NCBI RefSeq assembly: GCF_036347055.1
Contig: NZ_CP108882.1
Location: 5,560,501-5,624,500 of the forward strand
Length of the DNA: 64,000 bases
Direction of reading: 5' to 3'
DNA from: Streptomyces sp. NBC_00820
GTDB lineage: Bacteria > Actinomycetota > Actinomycetes > Streptomycetales > Streptomycetaceae
The notes under the pieces: model-generated
What the model saw: the letters and a program-made list of their open reading frames with translations, nothing else
Told to the model about the DNA's origin: nothing
Database searches by the model: none
Part shown: piece by piece, positions 1 to 10,009 of the stretch
How positions within the stretch are numbered: position 1 is the first letter of the stretch
Layout: the number at the start of each line of letters is the position of its first letter
Made by a program: the position numbers and the translations under genes

Positions 1-161
1 TGGTCGGCGAGGACTGCTGGATCCTCAAAGTCGCCGTCACCGACACCGCGCACCTGGAGGAGATCCTGGAGCAGACCTCGGCGCTGGGGCGTACGACGAC
101 CTCGATCGTGCTGTCCTCACCGGTGCGCCGCAAGCCTCCGCTGCCGCCCGTCTTGCCTTGA
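1..161 (+). CDS. Lrp/AsnC-family regulator, C-terminal fragment (5' end outside window)
   Basis: Reading from base 3 gives about 52 residues ending in TGA at 159-161. The stretch with DCWILKV followed by HLEEILEQ and the ending TTTSIVLSSPV is the typical last part of the AsnC ligand-binding (RAM) domain, where the TTTS and SPV elements close the fold. The DNA-binding half lies upstream of the window. Such proteins sense amino acids and regulate transport or metabolism, but the ligand cannot be told from this fragment. A short proline and lysine-rich tail follows the domain. Confidence 0.8.
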   Translation, partial: VGEDCWILKVAVTDTAHLEEILEQTSALGRTTTSIVLSSPVRRKPPLPPVLP

Positions 162-190
162 CGCCGACGTCAACCTCTACGGTCACGGAC

Positions 191-616
191 ATGCGAATCG
201 GCGAGCTGGCCGCACGGGCCGGAACCACCACCCGCACCCTGCGCTACTACGAGGCGCGGGGGCTGCTGCCCGCCCGGCGCGACGACCAGGGCTACCGCAC
301 GTACGACGAGGGGGACGTCAGGCTGCTGCGGCAGATCCGGACGCTGCAGGACTTCGGGTTCGACCTGGAGGAGACGCGGCCGTTCGTGGACTGCCTGCGG
401 TCCGGGCATCCGCAGGGCGACTCCTGCCCGGCCTCGCTCGCCGTGTACCGGCGCAAGCTGGACGAGCTGGACGCGCTCGTCGGGCAGCTGACGGCGGTGC
501 GGGAGACGGTCGCGGGGCAGTTGCGGCGGGCCGAGGAGGCCCGGGACGGGCTGGCCGCCGACGCGCTGGTTCCGGGGGGTCCGGAGCCTGTGTGCGAGCT
601 GGGAGGGCCGGCGTGA
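191..616 (+). CDS. MerR-family transcriptional regulator
   Basis: A 141-residue protein starting at ATG 191; a TTG at 158 would add 11 residues with no homology-like content. The N-terminus MRIGELAARAG with TLRYYEARGLL is the classic MerR winged helix-turn-helix, followed by the long dimerisation helix and a short effector region. Two cysteines about 13 residues apart (in FVDCLRSGH and GDSCP) could serve metal or redox sensing. Its stop overlaps the thioredoxin start by 4 nt (GTGA), so the two are co-translated, which suggests a redox-responsive regulator. The redox role is inference. Confidence 0.85.
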   Translation: MRIGELAARAGTTTRTLRYYEARGLLPARRDDQGYRTYDEGDVRLLRQIRTLQDFGFDLEETRPFVDCLRSGHPQGDSCPASLAVYRRKLDELDALVGQLTAVRETVAGQLRRAEEARDGLAADALVPGGPEPVCELGGPA

Positions 617-957
617 GCTTGGTGAGCGGACTGGACGAAGTGACGGACGCGGACTTCGAGGCGGAGGTGCTCGGTGCGGGACTGCCGGTGCTGGTGCAGT
701 TCACCGCCGATTGGTGCGGGCCCTGCCGGCAGCTGGCGCCGGTGCTGAAGGACATCGCCTTCGAGGAGGGCGACCGGCTGAAGGTCGTCCAGCTGGACGT
801 GGACCGCAACCCGGGAACGACGGTGGCCTACGGCGTGCTGTCGACGCCGACCCTCATGGTCTTCCGGGACGGTGAGCCGGTGCGCTCGATGGTGGGGGCA
901 CGCCCCAAGCGGCGGCTGCTGGAGGAGCTGGCCGACGTACTGCACGAGGCGCCGTAG
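613..957 (+). CDS. trxA: Thioredoxin
   Basis: A 114-residue thioredoxin with the active site WCGPC, the following PVLKDIA helix, and the cis-proline segment STPTLMVF. It reduces protein disulfides in the cytoplasm using thioredoxin reductase. GTG 613 is chosen because GGGAGG sits about 7 nt upstream and the start overlaps the MerR stop. The upstream GTG at 592 would only add seven residues inside the MerR gene. It is the second gene of the pair and is followed by a hairpin at 978-1009. The symbol is a family name; Streptomyces carries several thioredoxins. Confidence 0.93.
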   Translation: MSLVSGLDEVTDADFEAEVLGAGLPVLVQFTADWCGPCRQLAPVLKDIAFEEGDRLKVVQLDVDRNPGTTVAYGVLSTPTLMVFRDGEPVRSMVGARPKRRLLEELADVLHEAP

Positions 958-977
958 CAGCGCGACCGCCCACCAGA

Positions 978-1009
978 AAATCCCCCGTGCAATTCCGCTC
1001 GGGGGATTT
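978..1009 (+). terminator. Hairpin terminator after the thioredoxin gene
   Basis: A perfect 10-bp stem (AAATCCCCCG with CGGGGGATTT) and a 12-nt loop stand 20 nt after the thioredoxin stop. The 3' arm ends in TTT, giving a short T-rich tail. It separates the MerR-thioredoxin pair from the helicase gene. Confidence 0.7.
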
Positions 1010-1016
1010 CTGTGCG

Positions 1017-1055
1017 TATACTCAATGATTCGCGACTTCCGTTTAAGAGGTCGCG
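1017..1055 (+). promoter_or_regulatory. Candidate -10 box and leader hairpin of the helicase gene
   Basis: TATACT at 1017-1022 is a good -10 hexamer; no clear -35 is seen at the right distance because the terminator occupies that space. Just downstream, CGCGACTTC (1031-1039) and GAGGTCGCG (1047-1055) form an inverted repeat with one mismatch around a 7-nt AT-rich loop. It would lie at the start of the transcript or act as an operator. I looked for the rifamycin-associated element known for some HelR genes and did not see it. Confidence 0.4.
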
Positions 1056-1097
1056 GAGAAGTTCAACTGAGCACAGCATATCCGGGCGGGAGCGGAA

Positions 1098-3362
1098 TTG
1101 TCAAACACCGAATTTCCGGACGATGAATTGCGGCACGAGCAGGAATTCATCGACGGACTGTACGCGCGAGTGGACGCGCTGCGCGGCGATGCCGAGACCT
1201 CGGTCACGGACGCGCTCGCACAGGGCAACACGCCCATGCAGGCCCGGCTGGAGCGGGACATCCTGGTCGCCGAGCGCTCGGGGCTGCTCGCCGCGCTGAA
1301 CGCCGTCGACGGCTCGCTCTGCTTCGGCCGGATCGACCTGACCGACGGCAGGACCCACCACATCGGCAGGATCGGTCTGCGCGCGGACGACGCCGCGCGC
1401 ACGCCCGTCCTCATCGACTGGCGGGCCGACGTCGCCCGCCCCTTCTACGTGGCCACCGGCCACACCCCGATGGGCCTGATCCGCCGCCGGCACATCACCA
1501 CCGAGGACCGCACGGTCACGTCCCTGCACGACGAGATCCTCGACCTCGGCGACGCCACCCGCACCGGCCACGAGGACCCCACCGGGGACGCCGTGCTGCT
1601 GGCCGCGCTGAACTCGGCGCGCACCGGCCGCATGGGCGACATCGTGCGGACCATCCAGGCGGAGCAGGACGAGATCATCCGGGCGCCGCACCGCGGGGTG
1701 CTGGTCGTCGAGGGCGGCCCAGGCACCGGCAAGACGGCGGTGGCGCTGCACCGGGCGGCCTACCTCCTCTACGAGCACCGCGAGCTGCTGGCCCGCCGCG
1801 CCGTGCTCATCGTCGGCCCGAACCCCGCCTTCCTCGGCTACATCGGCGAGGTGCTGCCCTCGCTCGGCGAGACCGGAGTGCTGCTGGCCACGGTCGGCGA
1901 GCTGTTCCCCGGCGTGAAGGCCACCGCCACGGACACGCCCGCGGCGGCCGCCGTGAAGGGCCGCGCCCAGATGGCCGACGTGCTCGCCGCCGCCGTACGC
2001 GACCGGCAGGCGCTGCCCGACCCGGTCATCGCGGTCGAGCACGACCGCGAGGTCCTGATGCTCGACGAGGGCCTGGTCGGCGTCGCCCGCGAGCGCACCC
2101 GCGCCGCCGGACTGCCGCACAACGCCTCCCGCGAGCACTTCGAGGGCCACATCCTCAACGCGCTCACCGAGCTGTACGCCGAACGCGTGGGCACCGACCC
2201 CTACGACGGCAGCAGCCTGCTGGACGCCTCCGACGTCACCCAGATCCGTGACGAACTGGCCGAGAACCCCGAGGTCTGGTCCGCCATCGACCAGCTGTGG
2301 CCCCTGATCACCCCGCGGCGGCTGGTCGCCGACCTCCTCGCCGAGCCGGACGGCTTCCTGCCGCAGGAGGACGCCGACGCGATCCGCCGCCCGGTGACCC
2401 GGGCGTGGACCGTCGCCGACGTGCCCCTGCTGGACGAGGCGGCCGAACTCCTCGGCGAGGACGAGCGGGTGGCGAAGGCCCGCGCCGAACGCGAGCGGGA
2501 GACCCAGATCGCCTTCGCGCAGGGCGTGCTGGACGTGTCGTACGCCTCGCGCACCTACGAGTTCGAGGACAAGGAGGAGGACGACCCGGAGGGCTCCGAG
2601 GTCCTGTCCGCACACGACATCATCGACGCCGAGCGCTTCGCCGAGCGGCACGAGGAGAGCGACCACCGCAGCGCCGCCGAGCGCGCGGCGGCCGACCGTA
2701 CCTGGGCGTTCGGGCACATCATCGTCGACGAGGCCCAGGAGCTGTCGCCGATGGCCTGGCGGCTGCTGATGCGGCGCAGCCCGACCCGCTCGATGACCCT
2801 GGTCGGCGACCCGGCGCAGACGGCGGAGGCCGCGGGCGTCGGCTCGTGGCAGGGCATCCTGGAGCCGTACGTCGAGGACCGCTGGGAGCACACCCGTCTC
2901 GGCGTCAACTACCGCACCCCCGCCGAGATCATGGATGTGGCGGCGGCCGTGGTCCGCGCCGAGGACCCCGGCTTCGAGCCACCGAGTTCGGTCCGCTCGA
3001 CGGGCGTACGTCCCTGGGCGCGGCACGTGGCCGACGACCTGCCCGGCGCGGTGGCCCGGGCGGCCGCCGAACTTACCCCTGAGGAAGGCCGGTTGGCGGT
3101 GATCGCCCCGCGCGAGCTGCACCGCCCGCTGGCGGCGCGGCTCGACGGGGTCCCCGTCGGGGCCGAGCCCGACCTGACCCGGAACGTCGTCCTCCTCGAC
3201 CCCCGCCAGTCCAAGGGGCTGGAGTTCGACTCGGTCCTGGTCGTCGAGCCGGGAGGCTACGGCACGAGCGACCTCTACGTGGCCCTGACCCGGGCCACCC
3301 AGCGGCTCGGCGTGCTGCACACCGAGGAGCTGCCGAAGGCGCTGGCGGAAGCCTTCGCGTAA
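1098..3362 (+). CDS. HelD/HelR-type RNA polymerase-associated SF1 helicase
   Basis: A 754-residue UvrD-like superfamily 1 ATPase. It shows a Walker A (GGPGTGKTAVAL) near residue 207, the DEAQELSP Walker B near residue 545, and late motifs including LGVNYRT and QSKGLEFDSV, and ends in VALTRATQRLGV. The N-terminal helical arm before Walker A and the overall length match the actinobacterial HelD/HelR class, which frees stalled RNA polymerase and in some species displaces rifamycins. The start is TTG 1098, with GGGAG 5 nt upstream. The substrate is inferred from the family; a generic DNA helicase is the alternative. Confidence 0.85.
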   Translation: MSNTEFPDDELRHEQEFIDGLYARVDALRGDAETSVTDALAQGNTPMQARLERDILVAERSGLLAALNAVDGSLCFGRIDLTDGRTHHIGRIGLRADDAARTPVLIDWRADVARPFYVATGHTPMGLIRRRHITTEDRTVTSLHDEILDLGDATRTGHEDPTGDAVLLAALNSARTGRMGDIVRTIQAEQDEIIRAPHRGVLVVEGGPGTGKTAVALHRAAYLLYEHRELLARRAVLIVGPNPAFLGYIGEVLPSLGETGVLLATVGELFPGVKATATDTPAAAAVKGRAQMADVLAAAVRDRQALPDPVIAVEHDREVLMLDEGLVGVARERTRAAGLPHNASREHFEGHILNALTELYAERVGTDPYDGSSLLDASDVTQIRDELAENPEVWSAIDQLWPLITPRRLVADLLAEPDGFLPQEDADAIRRPVTRAWTVADVPLLDEAAELLGEDERVAKARAERERETQIAFAQGVLDVSYASRTYEFEDKEEDDPEGSEVLSAHDIIDAERFAERHEESDHRSAAERAAADRTWAFGHIIVDEAQELSPMAWRLLMRRSPTRSMTLVGDPAQTAEAAGVGSWQGILEPYVEDRWEHTRLGVNYRTPAEIMDVAAAVVRAEDPGFEPPSSVRSTGVRPWARHVADDLPGAVARAAAELTPEEGRLAVIAPRELHRPLAARLDGVPVGAEPDLTRNVVLLDPRQSKGLEFDSVLVVEPGGYGTSDLYVALTRATQRLGVLHTEELPKALAEAFA

Positions 3363-3387
3363 CGCGGGACCACCAGCGTGTGACAGT

Positions 3388-3426
3388 CCGCGCACCGGCC
3401 GGCGCGTGTGTACGGCCGGTGCGCGG
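3388..3426. terminator. Strong GC hairpin after the helicase gene
   Basis: A perfect 14-bp stem (3388-3401 with 3413-3426, core CGCACCGGCCG) closes an 11-nt loop 26 nt after the helicase stop. There is no T tract, as is usual for Streptomyces terminators. Confidence 0.7.
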
Positions 3427-3643
3427 CGCCCCCCCCACGGCTGGACTCGTGGGGCCACGGCGACGGGCGTACGGTGGAGAGGAACGAGCGCAGGAGCCGG
3501 GCACTTCTCCGAGGACCCGCCGGCGGCCCTGGGTTCGGCGGGCGCTCCCTGCACGTGTCCGTGCCCACCGCACGAACCCTTTGACGCGTCTCACGGAGGT
3601 CCGGGGGGACAACTCGCTGATACTCCCGATCGAAGGCATTTCC

Positions 3644-4123
3644 ATGCGGACCACGACCACACGCATACGCTGTCTGTGCGCCGCCGCCTGTGCGACGCCG
3701 CTGCTGTTCGCCGGAGTGGCCGGCGCCGGCGCCGCGACGGCCCTCGCGCCCACCGCGTCGCCCTCCGAGATCCTGCAACTGGTCAACGCCGAACGGGCCA
3801 AGGCCGGTTGCCCCGCCCTGAACGAGAACGCGCAACTCACCAAGGCCGCACAGGTCTTCGCGGACGACGCGAGCAAGAACCACCTGACGAACCACACCGG
3901 CTCCGACGGCTCCAGCATCCAGAAGCGCATGCAGGACGCCGGCTACAACCCGGGCTCCGGCTCCGAGAACATGTCCTGGGGCACCACCGACGCCCAGAAG
4001 ATCCTCGACGGCTGGAACAAGAGCCCGGCCCACCACGGCGCGATCGTCAACTGCTCGTTCAAGGACACCGGCGTCGCCGTCAGCGGCGACTACGCGATCC
4101 AGGTGTTCGCGACCCCCGCGTGA
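3644..4123 (+). CDS. Secreted CAP/SCP-domain protein
   Basis: A 159-residue protein. A Sec signal peptide (residues 1 to about 31, arginine-rich start, hydrophobic core, AGAATA region) precedes a CAP domain. The domain shows SEILQLVNAERAKAGCPAL, the histidine in LTNHTGSDGSS, the GSENM segment and WNKSPAHHGAIVNC. This is the short bacterial YkwD-like form with conserved His and Glu positions around a cavity. It acts outside the cell; substrates of bacterial CAP proteins are largely unknown. ATG 3644 is chosen because the longer reading frame upstream lacks signal-peptide features. It converges on glgB across a strong hairpin. Confidence 0.88.
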   Translation: MRTTTTRIRCLCAAACATPLLFAGVAGAGAATALAPTASPSEILQLVNAERAKAGCPALNENAQLTKAAQVFADDASKNHLTNHTGSDGSSIQKRMQDAGYNPGSGSENMSWGTTDAQKILDGWNKSPAHHGAIVNCSFKDTGVAVSGDYAIQVFATPA

Positions 4124-4170
4124 GCGACCGGTCCGACCTCCCGGGCAGCGCCTGGGCAGGAGAGCGGAAG

Positions 4171-4204
4171 AAGGGGGCCGAGGGGTGTCACCCCCGGCCC
4201 CCTT
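4171..4204. terminator. Bidirectional terminator between CAP gene and glgB
   Basis: AAGGGGGCCG pairs perfectly with CGGCCCCCTT. Inside, GGGGT pairs with ACCCC around a 3-nt loop with one bulged A, giving a 15-bp stem. The arms end in AA and TT, so it can work for both convergent transcripts. Confidence 0.85.
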
Positions 4205-4213
4205 CCCCGCGCC

Positions 4214-6718
4214 TCAGGCGGGCCGCAGCCACACCGCCGCCAGCGGCGGCAGGGTCAGCCGGACGCTCGCCGCGCGGCCGTGCCACGGCTGGGGTTCCGA
4301 CTTGGCGCCGTCCGGGTTGGTGACGTCGCCGCCGCCGTAGCCGGCGGCGTCGGTGTTGAGGACCTCCCGCCACGAGGGGACGTCCTCCGGGACGCCGAGC
4401 CGGTAGTCGTGGCGGACCACCGGGGAGAGGTTGAACACCGCGAGGAGCGGGTCGCCCTCGGCGTCCAGGCGCAGGAACGCGAGCACGTTGTCGTCGGCCT
4501 CGTCACCGGTGACCCACTGGAAACCCGCCGGGTCGGTGTCGCGTTGCCACAGGGCCGGGGTGGTGCGGTACAGGCCGTTCAGGTCGCGCACGAGGTCGCG
4601 GACGCCCCGGTGGTCGGCCGCGGCGCCGTAGGCCGGGTCCAGCAGCCACCAGTCCGGGCCGTGCGCCTCGGACCACTCGGCGCCCTGGGCGAACTCCTGC
4701 CCCATGAAGAGGAGTTGTTTGCCGGGGTGGGCCCACATGAAGCCCAGGTAGGCGCGGTGGTTCGCGCGCTGCTGCCACCAGTCGCCCGGCATCTTCGACA
4801 CCAGTGACCGTTTGCCGTGCACGACCTCGTCGTGGGAGATGGGCAGGACGTAGTTCTCGCTGTAGGCGTACACCATCGAGAAGGTCATCTCGTGGTGGTG
4901 GTAGGCGCGGTGCACCGGCTCGTGGCTCATGTACTCCAGCGAGTCGTGCATCCAGCCCATGTTCCACTTCAGGCCGAAACCGAGGCCGCCGAAGCCGCTC
5001 GGGCCCTTGTGGTGGGTCGGCCGCGTGACGCCGTCCCAGGCGGTGGACTCCTCGGCGACGGTCACCACGCCCGGACAGCGCCGGTAGACGGTCGCGTTCA
5101 TCTCCTGCAGGAAGGCCACCGCGTCCAGGTTCTCCCGGCCACCGAACCGGTTCGGCGACCACTGACCCGCCTCGCGCGAGTAGTCGAGGTAGAGCATCGA
5201 GGCGACCGCGTCCACGCGCAGGCCGTCGATGTGGAACTCCTCGCACCAGTACACGGCGTTCGCCACCAGGAAGTTGCGCACCTCGCGCCGGCCGAAGTCG
5301 AACTCCAGCGTGCCCCAGTCGGGATGGGCGGCCCGCAGCGGGTCGTGGTGCTCGTACAGCGGGCGCCCGTCGAACTCGGCCAGCGCCCACTCGTCGCGCG
5401 GGAAGTGCGCCGGCACCCAGTCCATCAGCACGCCGATGCCCGCCTGGTGCAGCCGGTCCACCAGGTACTTGAAGTCGTCCGGGGTGCCGAGCCGGGCCGT
5501 CGGGGCGTAGAAGCCGGTGACCTGGTAGCCCCAGGAGCCGCCGAAGGGGTGCTCGGCCACCGGCATCAGCTCCACGTGCGTGAAGCCCAGCTCCCTGACA
5601 TAAGCGGGGAGTTGCTCGGCCAGCTGCCGGTAGGTCAGCCCCGGTCGCCAGGACGCCAGATGCACCTCGTACACCGAGAACGGCGCCTCGTGCACGGGAG
5701 TGTCGCCCCGATGGGCCATCCAGTCGGTGTCGCCCCACTCGTGGTGCGAGGCGTCCACGATCGAGGACGTGGCAGGCGGCACCTCCGTACGACGGGCCAG
5801 CGGGTCGGCGCGCAGGGTGCGCGTGCCGTCCGGGCGGGTGATCTCGTACTTGTACAGCTCGCCCTCGCCGATGCCGGGCACGAACAGCTCCCACACCCCG
5901 GAAGAGCCGAGCGAGCGCATCGGGAACCCGGCGGCGTCCCAGAAGTTGAATCCGCCCGCGACCCGCACGCCCAGCGCGTTCGGCGCCCACACCGAGAAGC
6001 GGGTACCGGTCACCCCCTGGTGGGTCAGCACCCGCGCCCCGAGCACCTGCCACAGCTGCTCGTGCCGGCCCTCGCCGATCAGGTGCAGGTCCAGCTCGCC
6101 CAGTGCCGGCAGGAACCGGTAGGCGTCCTCGGTCTCGTGCACGGTGGCGTCGTACGTCACGAGCAGCCGGTAGACCGGGACCTCGGCCAGCGGGAGCAGC
6201 CCCGAGAAGAAGCCGTCACCGTCGTCGTGCAGTTCGGCCCGCAGGGCGCCGGACACGACGGTGACCGCCCGCGCGTGGGGCCGGTAGGCGCGGAAGGCGA
6301 CCCCGCCGGACACCGGATGCGCGCCGAGCACGGCGTGCGGGTCGTGGTGGGTGCCGCTCAGCAGCCGTTCACGGTCGTCCGCGTCGATCGCGGGGGAGAC
6401 GGCGATCTCCGTCCCGGCGGCCTCCTGTCCGACTACCTCCGGCCCGGCGATCTCCGGTCCGGTCACCTCCGGTCCGGCCACCTGCTGTCCGGTGGTCTCC
6501 TGTCCGGCCGCCTCCCTTCCGGTGGCGGCCTTCGCCGCCGTCTCCTTCCCGGGCGGCTCCTTCCGCGCGGGCTCCGGGGTGCGGGCGTTCGGAATCGTGG
6601 CCGACCTGGTCGCGTCGTCCCGCCTTCCGGTGCCGCTCCCGCTCTCGCTTCCGCTCCTGCTCCTGTTCTTGTTCTTGGTGGACTTGTTCTTCGAGGTGGC
6701 TCGCTTCTTGGACGTCAC
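4214..6718 (-). CDS. glgB: 1,4-alpha-glucan branching enzyme
   Basis: GlgB cuts alpha-1,4 chains and rejoins them as alpha-1,6 branches on the glucan made by GlgE. The 834-residue protein has two CBM48-like beta domains (about residues 115-330) and a GH13 barrel with the nucleophile Asp in GLRVDAVA (about 500), acid/base Glu in TVAEEST (about 550) and [12 protein letters not shown] beta domain closes it. It is about 100 residues longer than usual because of a charged N-terminal tail containing seven pentapeptides of the xxGPE/xxGQE type. GTG 6718 overlaps the mak stop by 4 nt, making it the last gene of the operon. Confidence 0.96.
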   Translation of the reverse strand: MTSKKRATSKNKSTKNKNRSRSGSESGSGTGRRDDATRSATIPNARTPEPARKEPPGKETAAKAATGREAAGQETTGQQVAGPEVTGPEIAGPEVVGQEAAGTEIAVSPAIDADDRERLLSGTHHDPHAVLGAHPVSGGVAFRAYRPHARAVTVVSGALRAELHDDGDGFFSGLLPLAEVPVYRLLVTYDATVHETEDAYRFLPALGELDLHLIGEGRHEQLWQVLGARVLTHQGVTGTRFSVWAPNALGVRVAGGFNFWDAAGFPMRSLGSSGVWELFVPGIGEGELYKYEITRPDGTRTLRADPLARRTEVPPATSSIVDASHHEWGDTDWMAHRGDTPVHEAPFSVYEVHLASWRPGLTYRQLAEQLPAYVRELGFTHVELMPVAEHPFGGSWGYQVTGFYAPTARLGTPDDFKYLVDRLHQAGIGVLMDWVPAHFPRDEWALAEFDGRPLYEHHDPLRAAHPDWGTLEFDFGRREVRNFLVANAVYWCEEFHIDGLRVDAVASMLYLDYSREAGQWSPNRFGGRENLDAVAFLQEMNATVYRRCPGVVTVAEESTAWDGVTRPTHHKGPSGFGGLGFGLKWNMGWMHDSLEYMSHEPVHRAYHHHEMTFSMVYAYSENYVLPISHDEVVHGKRSLVSKMPGDWWQQRANHRAYLGFMWAHPGKQLLFMGQEFAQGAEWSEAHGPDWWLLDPAYGAAADHRGVRDLVRDLNGLYRTTPALWQRDTDPAGFQWVTGDEADDNVLAFLRLDAEGDPLLAVFNLSPVVRHDYRLGVPEDVPSWREVLNTDAAGYGGGDVTNPDGAKSEPQPWHGRAASVRLTLPPLAAVWLRPA

Positions 6719-8229
6719 GGACGGGTCTCCCGGGCGGGTCGGGTCAGGTCGGGCCAAGTCGGCTGGGACGCGGCGAGGCGGCGCACCGCGGAGAGGGGGA
6801 CGGGGAGCCAGTCGGGGCGGTGGCGGGCCTCGTAGACGACCTCGTAGACCGCCTTGTCGGTCTCGTAGGCGCGCAGCAGTACCGGATCGGTGCGCGGATC
6901 GCGTCCGGCGACCTCGGCGTACCCGGAGCAGTAGGCGGCCCGGCAGGTGTGCGCCCAGTCCGGCGCGGGCGGCTGCGCGGAATGGGCCGCGTAGTCGAAG
7001 GAGCGCAGCATCCCGGCGATGTCCCGTACCGGGGGCTGCGGCATGCGCCGCTCCGCCAGGGGCCGGGCCGGCTCGCCCTCGAAGTCGATCAGCGACCACG
7101 TTCCCCCGCCGCCCGGCGCGTCGGCGGTGTCCTCGGACGGGGAGCGCAGGCACTGGCCGAGGTGCAGGTCACCGTGGATGCGCTGGGCGGTCCAGGTCTG
7201 CCCCTCGGCGGCGAGTCCGGCCAGCGCGTCGAACGCCGAACGCAGACCGCTCTCGTAGGGCACCAGCGCGGGCACCGCCGTGACCGCCGCCGCGAGCCGC
7301 TCGTGCATGCCGTCCACCAGCGGCCCCAGCTGGGCCTGTCCCAGGGTGGCCGTCGGCAGGGCGCGGGCGAGGGCGGTGTGCACCTCGGCGGTGGCCCGGC
7401 CGAGCGCCCGCGCCTCGGCGACGAAGTCCTCGCCCTTGGCCAGCTCGCGCAGCGCCAGCTCCCAGCCGTCCGCCGCGCCGCTCACGAACGGCTGGAGGAC
7501 GGCCAGGACGTACGACTCCTCGCCCAGTTCGGCATGGAGCCACGCCGTCGGCGCGGGCACTCGGGCGCACCCCTCGCGGGCCAGCGCGAGAGGCAGCTCC
7601 AGATCGGGGTTGACGCCGGCCACGACCCGGCGCAGCAGCTTCAGGATGAACGTATCTCCATAGACCACCGAGGAGTTGGACTGCTCGGCGGTCATCAGCC
7701 GGGCGACGAGGCCGTCCCGGATCTCCTGGCGCGGGTCCCGCTCGAAGCGGAGGGCGCCGACGCGGGCCCGGGTGCGCAGGGCCTCCAGGAGAACCTCGGC
7801 CGGCCGGGGGTCGTAGAGGGCGTCGTACACCGTGCGTCCGGCGAGGGGACCGCCCTCCACGTGTCCGATGAGCGCGGGCGCCAGCCGGGGCGGCAGCGCC
7901 TCGCGCACGCCTATCAGCAGCTGGTAGCAGTCGCCGGGGGGTGGCGCGGTGCCGGGCACGGGTGGCTGGTGGACGCGCAGGAGCAGGTGGTACAGGCCCA
8001 GCCGGCCGATGGGGGCGCCTCCCTGTTCGGGCGGAGCCGAGGGCTTGGGGGAGGGCAGGAGTTCGGTGACGGCCACGGGAGTGAACCCGGTGACCTGACG
8101 TCCCTTGCCCGCGAACCAGCGCTGCCTGGGCAGCCATTGGCGCAGCAGGGGGTCGAGTGAGCTGAGGAGGTGCCCGGTCGGGCTGGGGGTGGTGTCGGAG
8201 GGGGTGACCGTTTCCGCCATGGGCGTCAT
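6715..8229 (-). CDS. mak: Maltokinase (Mak/Pep2)
   Basis: This enzyme phosphorylates maltose with ATP to maltose-1-phosphate, the donor used by GlgE. The aminoglycoside-phosphotransferase-like fold shows [12 protein letters not shown] near the N-terminus, typical of maltokinases, the catalytic loop [11 protein letters not shown] and the following LIDFEGEP metal site. Length (504 residues) is normal. ATG 8229 is preferred; ATG 8220 is possible, with AAGGA 10 nt upstream, and a GTG at 8259 would add 10 residues. It lies 79 nt after treS and overlaps glgB by 4 nt. Confidence 0.94.
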   Translation of the reverse strand: MTPMAETVTPSDTTPSPTGHLLSSLDPLLRQWLPRQRWFAGKGRQVTGFTPVAVTELLPSPKPSAPPEQGGAPIGRLGLYHLLLRVHQPPVPGTAPPPGDCYQLLIGVREALPPRLAPALIGHVEGGPLAGRTVYDALYDPRPAEVLLEALRTRARVGALRFERDPRQEIRDGLVARLMTAEQSNSSVVYGDTFILKLLRRVVAGVNPDLELPLALAREGCARVPAPTAWLHAELGEESYVLAVLQPFVSGAADGWELALRELAKGEDFVAEARALGRATAEVHTALARALPTATLGQAQLGPLVDGMHERLAAAVTAVPALVPYESGLRSAFDALAGLAAEGQTWTAQRIHGDLHLGQCLRSPSEDTADAPGGGGTWSLIDFEGEPARPLAERRMPQPPVRDIAGMLRSFDYAAHSAQPPAPDWAHTCRAAYCSGYAEVAGRDPRTDPVLLRAYETDKAVYEVVYEARHRPDWLPVPLSAVRRLAASQPTWPDLTRPARETRP

Positions 8230-8308
8230 GTCCTTTCCCCGGATCGTCGGGGGTGTCACTGTTGCGTGCCCCGGGCGGGACGGGGGAAACCGCCCCGCCC
8301 GAGGGCCG

Positions 8309-10009
8309 CTACGCCGTCTCGCGGCGCAGCCGGAACCAGTAGAAGCCGTGGCCCGCGAGGGTGAGCAGGTACGGCAGTTCGCCGATCGCGGGGAATCGCA
8401 CCCCGCCGATCAGTTCGACGGGGTGCCGCCCGTCGTAGGGCCGCAGGTCGAGTTCGGTGGGCTGCGCGAACCGCGAGAAGTTGTGCACGCACAGCACGAG
8501 GTCGTCCTCGTACTCCCGTAGGAAGGCGATCACCGCCGGGTTCGAGGACTGCAACTCGGTGTAGGACCCCAGTCCGAAGGCGGGATTCTGCTTGCGGATC
8601 TCGATCATGCGGCGGGTCCAGTGCAGCAGGCTGGACGGCGAGGACATGGCGGCCTCGACGTTGGTGACCTGGTAGCCGTGGACGGGGTCCATGATCGTGG
8701 GCAGGAACAGCCGGCCGGGGTCGCAGGACGAGAAGCCCGCGTTGCGGTCGGGGGTCCACTGCATCGGGGTGCGGACCGCGTCACGGTCGCCGAGCCAGAT
8801 GTTGTCCCCCATGCCGATCTCGTCGCCGTAGTAGAGGATCGGCGATCCGGGCAGCGAGAGCAGCAGGGCGGTGAACAGCTCGATCTGGTTGCGGTCGTTG
8901 TCGAGCAGGGGCGCGAGGCGGCGGCGGATGCCGATGTTGGCGCGCATCCGCGGGTCCTTGGCGTACTCGGCCCACATGTAGTCGCGTTCCTCGTCGGTGA
9001 CCATTTCGAGGGTCAGCTCGTCGTGGTTGCGCAGGAAGATGCCCCACTGACAACTGGTGGGAATGGAGGGCGTCTTGGCGAGGATCTCCGAGACCGGATG
9101 GCCCGATTCCCGGCGCACCGCCATGAAGATGCGCGGCATGACGGGGAAGTGGAACGCCATGTGGCACTCGTCGCCGCCGGAGGAGTAGTCGCCGAAGTAG
9201 TCGACCACGTCCTCGGGCCACTGGTTGGCCTCCGCCAGCAGCACCTTGTCGGGGTACTGGTCGTCGATCTCCTTGCGCACCCGCTTCAGGAACTCGTGGG
9301 TCTCCGACAGGTTCTCGCAGTTGGTGCCCTCCCGCTGGTACAGGTACGGCACCGCGTCGAGCCGGAAGCCGTCGATGCCGAGGTCCAGCCAGAACCGCAG
9401 CGCGGAGATGATCTCCTCCTGCACGGCCGGGTTCTCGTAGTTCAGATCCGGCTGGTGCGAGAAGAAGCGGTGCCAGTAGTACTGCTTGCGTACGGGGTCG
9501 TACGTCCAGTTGGAGGCCTCGGTGTCGACGAAGATGATCCGGGCGTCCTGGAACTGCTTGTCGTCGTCGGCCCAGACGTAGTAGTCGCCGTACGGTCCGT
9601 CCGGATCGCGCCTGGACTCCTGGAACCACGGATGCTGGTCGCTGGTGTGGTTCATGACGAAGTCGACGATGACGCGCATGCCGCGCTGGTGGGCGGCGTC
9701 GACGAACTCCACGAAGTCGGCGAGGTCACCGAACTCGGGGAGTACGGCCGTGTAGTCCGAGACGTCGTAACCGCCGTCGCGCAGCGGGGACTTGAAGAAC
9801 GGTGGCAGCCACAGGCAGTCGACCCCGAGCCATTGCAGGTAGTCGAGCCGGGAGGTCAGGCCCTTGAGGTCGCCGACGCCGTCACCGTTGCTGTCCTGGA
9901 AGGAGCGGACCAGCACCTCGTAGAAGACGGCGCGTTTGAACCACTCCGGGTCCCGGTCCTTGGCGGGGGTGTCTCCGAAGGTGTCCGGGACAGGCTCGTT
10001 GACGATCAT
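8309..10009 (-). CDS. treS: Trehalose synthase (maltose alpha-D-glucosyltransferase)
   Basis: TreS interconverts trehalose and maltose, feeding maltose into the GlgE route. It is a 566-residue GH13 protein, with [16 protein letters not shown] carrying the nucleophile (about residue 215), [13 protein letters not shown] the acid/base Glu (about 257) and [12 protein letters not shown] the third catalytic region (about 330). The [11 protein letters not shown] loop is typical of TreS. ATG 10009 overlaps the glgE stop (ATGA), so the genes are translationally coupled. Some TreS proteins are fused to maltokinase; here the two are separate and adjacent. Confidence 0.96.
   Translation of the reverse strand: MIVNEPVPDTFGDTPAKDRDPEWFKRAVFYEVLVRSFQDSNGDGVGDLKGLTSRLDYLQWLGVDCLWLPPFFKSPLRDGGYDVSDYTAVLPEFGDLADFVEFVDAAHQRGMRVIVDFVMNHTSDQHPWFQESRRDPDGPYGDYYVWADDDKQFQDARIIFVDTEASNWTYDPVRKQYYWHRFFSHQPDLNYENPAVQEEIISALRFWLDLGIDGFRLDAVPYLYQREGTNCENLSETHEFLKRVRKEIDDQYPDKVLLAEANQWPEDVVDYFGDYSSGGDECHMAFHFPVMPRIFMAVRRESGHPVSEILAKTPSIPTSCQWGIFLRNHDELTLEMVTDEERDYMWAEYAKDPRMRANIGIRRRLAPLLDNDRNQIELFTALLLSLPGSPILYYGDEIGMGDNIWLGDRDAVRTPMQWTPDRNAGFSSCDPGRLFLPTIMDPVHGYQVTNVEAAMSSPSSLLHWTRRMIEIRKQNPAFGLGSYTELQSSNPAVIAFLREYEDDLVLCVHNFSRFAQPTELDLRPYDGRHPVELIGGVRFPAIGELPYLLTLAGHGFYWFRLRRETA

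Noticed and set aside
957..1097. Rifamycin-associated element upstream of the HelR-like gene
   Set aside because: I found a -10 box and a hairpin but nothing resembling the known inverted repeat, so drug induction is not supported from sequence.
4817..6835. 672-codon plus-strand frame opposite glgB
   Set aside because: It is the mirror of glgB codon structure, His/Val/Arg-rich with no domain. The same applies to long frames opposite treS, glgE, glgP and the metalloproteases.
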